From Trifolium pratense (Eukaryota; Streptophyta; Magnoliopsida; Fabales; Fabaceae), in assembly GCF_020283565.1 (NCBI RefSeq), contig NC_060060.1, positions 65,395,257-65,459,256 of the forward strand: a stretch of 64,000 nucleotides of DNA, given 5' to 3'. The notes below the pieces were generated by a model. It ran no database searches. It was not told where the DNA came from and worked only from the letters and a program-made list of their open reading frames with translations. Both the position numbers and the translations under genes were made by a program. Below are positions 57,516 through 64,000 of this stretch, piece by piece; the stretch's first letter is position 1, and each line of letters opens with the position of its first letter.

Positions 57516-58996
57516 TTTTAGTTCATACTAAGTGATAAGTGATTATGCTTTTGTTGTAAAATATTTTTAGTGGAGATTGATATTTTAGGGGTAGGGTATG
57601 GGATGGGACAAAGCATATGAAACATCTAATTGAAGCAACTTAATACTCCCTCATGCCTCAGGACAAATAGAAGAGAATCAATCTCTTTTCATATTTTGGA
57701 GTGATACCAATACAATAAAATATTTAAAAACTAGAATATTCAGAGGCTAGCATAGCATTTCAAGATTATTTGTTGTTTCCTCTGGATTTCATGTTGCAGG
57801 CTTTTGCTCTCTAGCTAAATACTACTTGTTAACAGTATGTCTCAATCAAAAAATTCTAAAAAGATTATTCTTAGGTGAAATCCTTTTCAACAAATAATGT
57901 AATCTTCAATTATACACTTCTACTGTCATTTGAGCAGTTTTTTTTTTTTAATGAATTTGGATTCCTTTGTAGTCTGATCATGTATTTACGCATTCGACAC
58001 ATTAATGATCGTTCGGTTGTGATCAAAATCGGGCAATCCAAAAAGTATTGGCAATTTAAATTTAGTGATTCAAAATGTCAAGCGTAAATTTGGACTCTCC
58101 AATATTCGATCGAACAATCACCAATACTCCAAAGGTGGAGTTCTAATTGCAAGGGAGCTAAGTTCGTTTCTTAATAGGTTAGCGTGGGAAATAAATTCCC
58201 TACAAATAAATAGTGACTGCAAGAAAATCTCAATTATCTAATCAAATTTTTTATTGACCGAATTTTAAATTTCGAGTGTTCGATTTCAATCAAATGACCT
58301 TGAACACACTAAGAGTGTGACTCTCCGATTGAATCGATTTCGCATTAGCATTATGTATGATTTTTTTAACGACAATGCTGAATGCAGCGAAAAATATTTT
58401 CACGTATACTTTCACGACATGAAGTGCAAACTAGTTATTGGCTAATTATCACAAATACGCCCCATGATTTCCGTCAAAGACAAAGGGAAAAGCAGTTTAG
58501 AAAATTTAGCATGCTCATAACGTACTTCACGATGTGTTTCGTGAATGAAAATTTCGCTGGATATAGCACTACTCTTTTTTAGTCACGTAGATATATCATA
58601 AAAGAAATTGAAAAAAAGAAAAGTTTCAGATACAGGGACCCCAAGAAATTTAAAGGTAACACACTTGTTTTATTTTTTTAAGCTGGCAGAATCTGTTTAG
58701 AGCAACAAAAGAACTAACTCAACTACCAAACTGCAAGTTACATGTTGGTCAATAATGATTAGCCGCCGCAATTCATACAACTAAATATATTTGACATTTT
58801 TACTTATATTTAAGATCGGATAAGGTGTAGAAATTTTATGTGGTTACTCAAACAAAGGACATTGATAGCTAGGTAAAAACTAAAAATAGAAAAACACTTA
58901 AAAAAAGAAAGATACTATATTGATATACAGAGTTAACAAATTGATTAACATCCTCTTAATTATATAAATGAACTACATTAAGGAACAAATTTGAAA
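57516..58996. other. Downstream flank of EPFL2 and intergenic DNA
   Basis: No gene is supported. Bases just below 58997 would be the 3' untranslated region of the minus-strand EPFL2 gene. Confidence 0.4.
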
Positions 58997-59726
58997 TCAT
59001 GGGTTGAAAATAATGTTCCCACATTTGCATTTCCAACTCATGGGCTTGTAGTTTGAATTATCTTGTCTTCTAGAATAAGCAATTGTAGACAGAGTTGAAG
59101 GGTTAATCTTTCCATTAAGTGCTCTAGGATTGGTTGGAACTTGAATAGCCTCACAATGTCCACAGAATCTGCATCTTGTTTCACATCTTGGTGGCCTTGA
59201 ACCTATCTGTTTCCTCACCATCACCTTGTTATCACCTAATGTCTGCACAAATTAACATAAATTAAATTCTTTCTACATCAATAAAGTGCGGTTCGGTAGT
59301 AAGAATTTGACTTTGTAGTATTACTTTAATTAATAAAATTAGAAGTACATAAATATTTTTAAATGTAATTAGTGTATATGTGGATGAGTGGTGACTTTGA
59401 CAAATTTACGGTAGCACTGTGAAAACTACGCTGAATTATCGTGATTCTGAATCTAAACATGAACTATACTAAACCAAATTTACCTGGTGAAAACCATTCT
59501 GATTCAAAGTCTTTCTACCTGTTAGAACAAAAGAAACAAAAAAGAAAATGTTAGTTGAAGATGGAATTTCTTTAGTTTGTACATTTTGGAAGATTAAAAA
59601 ATTGTTCATGTTACCTTCAGCAACAAGTCCCTTTTGGGGGAAGCTTGAAATTATGAGAAAGAAAAGAGAAATGGTAATGAAACAAAGTCTTTGACCAAAA
59701 ATGACATGTTGATATTGAATCCTCAT
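58997..59726 (-). CDS. EPFL2: EPFL2 secreted cysteine-rich peptide precursor
   Basis: Three exons on the minus strand, 59615-59726, 59484-59518 and 58997-59242, join in frame to 130 residues (Arabidopsis EPFL2 is about 128). EPF-like peptides are secreted and signal through ERECTA-family receptor kinases; EPFL2 is known for leaf-margin and ovule patterning. Residues 11-30 (GQRLCFITISLFFLIISSFP) are the hydrophobic signal peptide. The mature part has IGSRPPRC and CGHCEAIQVPTNP, with cysteines 69, 73, 76, 79, 121 and 123, and ends YKPMSWKCKCGNIIFNP, the family's most conserved stretch. The variable loop between the cysteine groups is serine- and asparagine-rich as in EPFL2. The start is the ATG at 59726; the open frame runs further upstream only to a GTG. 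Confidence 0.93.
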
Positions 59727-59832
59727 TTGGAGGAGAAGTCTATAGATTAGAAAGGGTGAAGTGAAGGGAGTGATAATAAATGATGAAGCAAATAGCACAA
59801 AGTGAATATGACACCATACAAAAGAAGGAAGC

Positions 59833-59838
59833 TATATA
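59833..59838 (-). promoter_or_regulatory. Candidate TATA box of EPFL2
   Basis: TATATA about 107 bases upstream of the EPFL2 ATG, within CCAATATATAGCTTCC on the minus strand. Position and sequence fit a plant core promoter; not tested. Confidence 0.45.
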
Positions 59839-60044
59839 TTGGTGAAAAAAAGAAGAGGCTTTTATTTATGTTTGAAGTGATGGAACATAGAAAGACAAAA
59901 GAGAAAAATGCAGAGGGGCAAGAAAAGGAGGAGCCACGAAAAGGGAAACACACCTCTCCTTCGATTTACGAGCCTCTCTCTATCCAAACAATAATCCAAG
60001 AGCAAAATAAATCAATTTTTACTCCTCAATAAATTTCATCCTTA

Positions 60045-60195
60045 AATTTTCGAAATGTTAAAGACGCACCACATAAATTGTGAGATGATATGAATATGTC
60101 TTTATAAGTGAGAGTAGTTTTGTTTTACAAACCGGTTTTGTAGAGTTGAATTAGGTACAACTCCCAATATTATAATGGTATCAGAGCCTCCTCGC
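60045..60195 (+). repeat. TRIM-like LTR relic with tRNA-Met primer-binding site
   Basis: Blocks GACGCACCACATAAATTG, ATATGTCTTTATAAGTGAG and AAACCGGTTTTGTAGAGTTG are followed by TGGTATCAGAGCC at about 60177-60189. The same layout is split by the copia element at 10878/15201 and occurs as a solo relic at 8309-8430. Confidence 0.6.
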
Positions 60196-60506
60196 CCTGA
60201 ATATGTGTTTATAAGTGTTATTAAATTCGTAAAGGTTACATCAAATTAATCCTCCATCAACGTGGACCATTAATGATGACATGGACATTAATTGCTTATG
60301 TGTCCTTCCACGTTAACAATCACTTTTTCAAAACTACTTTGATTAATTTTGAAAATGGGATGTCAAATTTTTTCACTATCCACAATGGTTCAAATTTCAT
60401 TGTTTCCATAAAACGACTATATCAAGTCAATCTATGGATTTTTACAATTAATGTCAAATCGGTCCTTCTGTCCAAATTACTATAAGCAAAACATAACACT
60501 TCATTT

Positions 60507-60648
60507 TGGTCCTGAGTTCGATCCCTGGTTGGTGCGTATGGAGAAACATTTGTTGAGAGAGGTCAACCCCTTAAATGGATCTGAGTTACCACGATGAGAT
60601 TAGTCTCTGCAGTTGCGCACAGAGGATACCTTCGGTTTAAAAAAAAAA
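60507..60648 (+). mobile_element. 5'-truncated SINE with 14-bp target duplication
   Basis: Flanked by ATAACACTTCATTT at 60493-60506 and 60649-60662. It begins near the B box (GAGTTCGATCCCTGG) and ends GATTAGTCTCTGCAGTTGCG ... TTTAAAAAAAAAA. It belongs to the family at 53030-53220. Confidence 0.85.
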
Positions 60649-61054
60649 ATAACACTTCATTTAAAGTGTAACTTTTTGTGAACTTCATTTAAACAAAATT
60701 CTTACTTTAGAAAAATCAACTTTTTCCGAAACTATACTTTGACAATTCATATGGTTTATAGGGGGTAGGAAATAAAAGTAGGGGATAGGACAATATTTTG
60801 GACCTTTTACATCACTGAACTCTAAACTTTTGTTTCTCAAAATTTGGGCCTTTTACATCACTGATCTTTTTTTTCTCAAATATGTAAATGATAATAAGAC
60901 CCAGTTATTGCTGCCTACCACCCTACATTTTACAAACCGCATCCTCCTCATATTCTCAACAGTATTCTCAGTACTTTGGTCTTCTTAAAACCACATAATA
61001 TATTTTATTTTCTTAACTTTCCAGATATAAATATTTAATTTTTTTTTTAGATTT

Positions 61055-61200
61055 CACCACCAGTTTAATTTGGTTCGATGGTCAATTCTGATATCAAGTG
61101 GTTCCAGCACCCTTTCGATCACAGTTGCGGGGGATCGAACTGTGGTCCCCCCTATCAAGTTCAGCGTCAATCACCATTGAATCAACTAACGATTGATAAT
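61055..61200 (-). mobile_element. SINE copy, minus orientation
   Basis: On the minus strand it reads GTTAGTTGATTCAATGGTG, TTGACGCTGAACTTGATAGG, CAGTTCGATCCCCCG, the same order as the complete SINE at 41574-41751. No clear target duplication. Confidence 0.75.
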
Positions 61201-61556
61201 ATTTTAAAACTTTAAAACTCAATTATTTTTACCTTTAAAAAGAGAGTAGACAATGTAGAGATAGGAAATAATACACACAAAATGAGCAGCGAGGAAAAAT
61301 GCATGGATTAAGTACGAGAGATATTCTACGCATCCCAGTGGGATAAGTACATGTAGTACTCGACCCAAAATCCAAATTAGAAAAGAAGGAAAACCCACAA
61401 ACAAAAATACAATGAATGGCATGTTAATCCAAGAATAACATATAGTGAAAATTATCCATCAGCATACGCACATTTGCATGAGTGATGTGAGGGTCGCGTA
61501 GTTGTCAAAGAAAAATAGTAGCGCGAAACATTATCCATGTTGGAAGTCTTGTGAAC

Positions 61557-62530
61557 TAGAGCTGTCAAAGGGGCTAGCTCGAATGGGCCGGCCTGCCAAA
61601 TCCAATTTTTTCCGGGCTCGGGTCTTGAAAATCCTAACCCAAATTATTTCTAGGTTTTTTAGCCCGGCCCGACAAAGTCCGATTAAAATATGGGCTAGCC
61701 CGAATGGGCCGCGGGCGGCCCGAAAAAATTAAAAATTAAAATATAAATATAAATAATTTGTTTTAGATGGTTTGAAATTAGTTTGTAATATAAATTATAA
61801 AACACCGTCCGCTACTTAAGTAGCAGATGAGTAAAAATAGGGCACCCAAGAAACTCGTAGGTAGCGGATGAGTAAAAATAGGACGTGCGAGAAACTCGTA
61901 CGTAGTGGATGAATAAAAATAGGGCGCGCGAGAAACTCGTGCGTAGCGGATGAGTAAAAATAGGGCGCGCGAGAAAGTCGTAGGTAGCAGATGAGTAAAA
62001 ATATGACGCACGAAAACTCGTAAGTAGCGGATGCGTAAAAATAGGACGCGAGAAACTCGTAGGTAGTGGATGAGTAAAAATAGGGTGCGCGAGAAACTCG
62101 TACGTAGTTGATGAATAAAAATAGGGCGCGTGGGAAACTCGTACGTAGCGGATGAGTAAAAATAGGGCGCGCGAGAAAGTCGTAGGTAGCAGATGAGTAA
62201 AAATATGACACGCGAGAAACTCGTAGGTAGTGGAGGAGTAAAAATACGGCGCGCGAGAATTATTATATAGCGGATGAGTAAAAAATAGGACGCGCGAGAA
62301 TTATTAATGCTATTTATATGGTTGAGTTTTTTAGCACTAGAAGTAAAAAAAAAAAAAAAAAAAAAAAAACCGGGCCCGCCCAAAAGCCCGACTACCCTTA
62401 CCGGGTCGGGCTCGGACACTAATTTTGGTAGCCCTTTTTTATCCGGGCTTTTTAGCCTGGCCCGACGAAACCCGAAGCCCGACTGGCCCGAAGCCCGAAA
62501 TTGGCCGGACTACCCGTTTTGACAGCTCTA
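61557..62530. mobile_element. Non-autonomous hAT element, 974 bp, with internal tandem array
   Basis: Perfect 8-bp target duplication TTGTGAAC at 61549-61556 and 62531-62538. Ends TAGAGCTGTCAAA and, from the right, TAGAGCTGTCAAAACGGG are typical hAT-type. Subterminal regions are rich in GCCCG/CGGGC motifs. The centre is the tandem array at 61818-62310. An A-run of about 28 lies at 62345-62371. The 213-residue minus-strand open frame over this element is a product of the repeats, not a transposase. Confidence 0.9.
61818..62310. repeat. 41-bp tandem array, about 12 copies
   Basis: Units share GTAGCGGATGAGTAAAAATA followed by GGGCGCGCGAGAAACTCGTA, repeating every 41 bases (for example GTAAAAATA at 61831, 61872 and 61954). 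Units are rich in CpG compared with the surroundings. Because 41 is not a multiple of 3, a stop-free unit leaves more than one frame open, which explains the long overlapping minus-strand frames. Confidence 0.9.
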
Positions 62531-62931
62531 TTGTGAACAATAGAATTTGTTACCTATGAGAATGATCAATAGTGCTATGACAATCTCACAGTGAATTTGT
62601 TACCTATATAAGATTGTCTTTTTTTTTTTAGCTATTGGGATGAATCAATAGTTGTTCACGAGTTTGAACTGAGCCCAGTTCAAGCTAAAAATTAAAAAAA
62701 TTCGTCGAATTCAAGTTACATTTTTGAGTCAATTTAATTTTTATCAAATCGAGTCAAGTTAGATCCAATTTGACTCGAGTCATTTCCAATTTATCCGTAT
62801 ACTATACTTCTACGTGATGTCTTTATCATAGTGTAAATACTAAATAGTTTTAATGTACTATGCACATGCTTGCTTGTGTTGTGCTCATATTGTGTGTGTT
62901 TTTTTTTATGTGTGTTATTAATAACCAATAA

Positions 62932-63080
62932 TGAATTGGTTCAAGTGGTAAGCGTTTTTGTTCTTTTAAGAATGTAGTTAAGGGTTTAATTTCTAACTCA
63001 TGAGTATGAATTCAGTTGAGATGACAAAAGCTACCTTGTGTGTCTATGGATATGTGAATCCAACTAATTCTTTCAATCAC
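62932..63080 (+). repeat. SINE-like repeat
   Basis: TTGGTTCAAGTGGTAAGCG (A-box-like) and TTAAGGGTTTAATTTCTAAC (B-box-like) are followed by a GAGATGACAAAAGCTACCTTG tail. The tRNA-derived layout is visible, but no target duplication was found. Confidence 0.5.
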
Positions 63081-63184
63081 GGATACCAATCACCTTTTTC
63101 ATCTATTTAAAGATTCATCAACAAAAGTGATATTGATATCATCTAGAACTTAGTGAAGTTGTATTCATTCATTGGAAATGTCGC

Positions 63185-63560
63185 AATGAAGGGTGGATCA
63201 AGTTTATTTGTGACGGAGCTCTTAAGAAATATGTGGATCTTGTTGGATGTGTGGTAGTTTACTGTGGGATTCAGATGGTCAATGGATACAAGGATATGAC
63301 TCTTCAAATGCCGAAATGTGAGGCATGTATGCTGGAATGGAGTTGGATAGAAGAAAAGGTGTTACACACCTTATTGTGGAAAGTGACTTCAAACTACTAA
63401 TTGACATGGTTACAAGGAGATGCAATCTTAATGGAGTCACCCCATTCTGATTAGACGAATTCAGGAGCTTATCAACATGGATTGGCTGGCAAACTCACTT
63501 TCAAGAAATTGATTCAAATCGCGTCTCATTGGAGCTTAAAAACGCTTAACCAAACATATA
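63185..63560 (+). pseudogene. RNase H domain relic (retrotransposon type)
   Basis: In shifted frames it reads WIKFICDGALKKY, LLWDSDGQWIQGYDSS, then RRKGVTHLIVESDFKLLIDM and later CNLNGVTP. This is the order of the plant LINE-linked RNase H domain (DG, E, ESDS). Stops and frameshifts show decay. Confidence 0.7.
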
Positions 63561-63939
63561 CAAAATGCCACCACAATTCCAAGCATTTCTGACCTAATAT
63601 GAGATGATGAGACAGAGTGGGGTTATATGTTTATTGTTTACATTGATATAACTGAATCATTAAAACATTTAACTAATCATACAAAACTTCCATTTATTGT
63701 GCATGGAAAAGAGACATTAACATAAGTTAAAAAAAAATCAATTTATGATAAGCATGCAAATAAGCAAATGCAAGACATCCATTAGCTGTTATCAAACAAA
63801 GAGACAGCTCATGCACAAACATGTCAGATCACAACACTCAAAAGAATCCATATTTTACAACAATTCTTATAATGTTCGATACTTTTTCCCTTCTTTCTCA
63901 TAACATCCAAACAAGAACAAAAGGAATATCAGATTCCTT

Positions 63940-64000
63940 TTAGCCCTTTAGAGCTCCTGAAGTTAATACTCTCAGAACATCTCTGTTTTCTATGGTCCCC
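63940..64000 (-). other. Possible last codons of a minus-strand gene cut by the window edge
   Basis: From the edge, one minus-strand frame is open for about 19 codons (TIENRDVLRVLTSGALKG) and ends in TAA at 63940-63942. The residues look protein-like, and the AT-rich sequence beyond could be a 3' untranslated region. Too short to name; may be chance. Confidence 0.25.

Noticed and set aside
61219..61422. 67-residue hydrophobic minus-strand frame starting with ATG
   Set aside because: Could suggest a small membrane protein, but it lies beside a SINE, matches no family I know and has no promoter or conserved context visible.
61778..62419. 213-residue minus-strand open frame
   Set aside because: It lies over the 41-bp tandem array inside a hAT element; the protein is only a translation of the repeat and is open in more than one frame.
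1..64000. CRISPR array, operon, phage or bacterial defence system
   Set aside because: All tandem repeats lack the spacer structure of CRISPR, genes have plant introns, and no prokaryotic gene was found.

Overview
The window is AT-rich nuclear DNA from a flowering plant, most likely a legume of the Medicago/Trifolium/Pisum group. I infer this from a peroxisomal malate dehydrogenase whose N-terminus resembles the legume glyoxysomal enzyme as I remember it, from plant-only gene families (LRR-RLK subfamily XI, EPFL peptides), and from dense small plant transposons. No prokaryotic, organellar or CRISPR-like content is visible.

Seven protein-coding genes are supported. On the + strand they are: a BAM1/2-type CLE receptor kinase (1941-5577, two exons); an HSL2-type (HAESA-LIKE 2) receptor kinase (31068-34301, two exons with the same intron position); a four-exon AT-hook/coiled-coil nuclear protein I cannot name (36379-38728); a single-exon protein with weak resemblance to SMI1/KNR4 (43858-44868); and intronless mitochondrial cysteine desulfurase NFS1 (48207-49583). 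On the - strand they are: nine-exon peroxisomal NAD-malate dehydrogenase with a PTS2 signal (25352 down to 21530) and the secreted peptide precursor EPFL2 (59726 down to 58997, three exons). Three of the seven act in plant peptide signalling (two receptors, one ligand), but the EPFL2 family is known to signal through ERECTA-type receptors rather than BAM or HSL2. The other genes are unrelated housekeeping or nuclear functions. The genes do not form an operon or pathway.

The space between genes is a mosaic of mobile elements, many with readable boundaries. Left part (1-10.7 kb): two copies of one foldback MITE flank the BAM gene, and an 815-bp Mutator-like foldback element carries a 10-bp target duplication. 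10.8-15.4 kb: a Ty1/copia element with 174-bp LTRs, no recognisable gag and one in-frame stop, inserted inside an older LTR (TRIM-like) relic. 16.0-19.0 kb: a probable non-autonomous Helitron with a hAT element nested in it. 19.2-20.3, 26.1-26.6 and 61.6-62.5 kb: further non-autonomous hAT elements with perfect 8-bp target duplications; the last holds a 12-copy, 41-bp GC-rich tandem array. 39-43.4 kb: a nest of MITEs, foldback elements, a gag relic and an intact SINE with its target duplication. 49.6-58.9 kb: inverted LTR-like relics, SINEs and a LINE reverse-transcriptase relic. The right edge holds an RNase H relic and perhaps the last codons of a minus-strand gene.

Many small open frames in this window are by-products of AT-rich or repeated DNA and are not annotated as genes.
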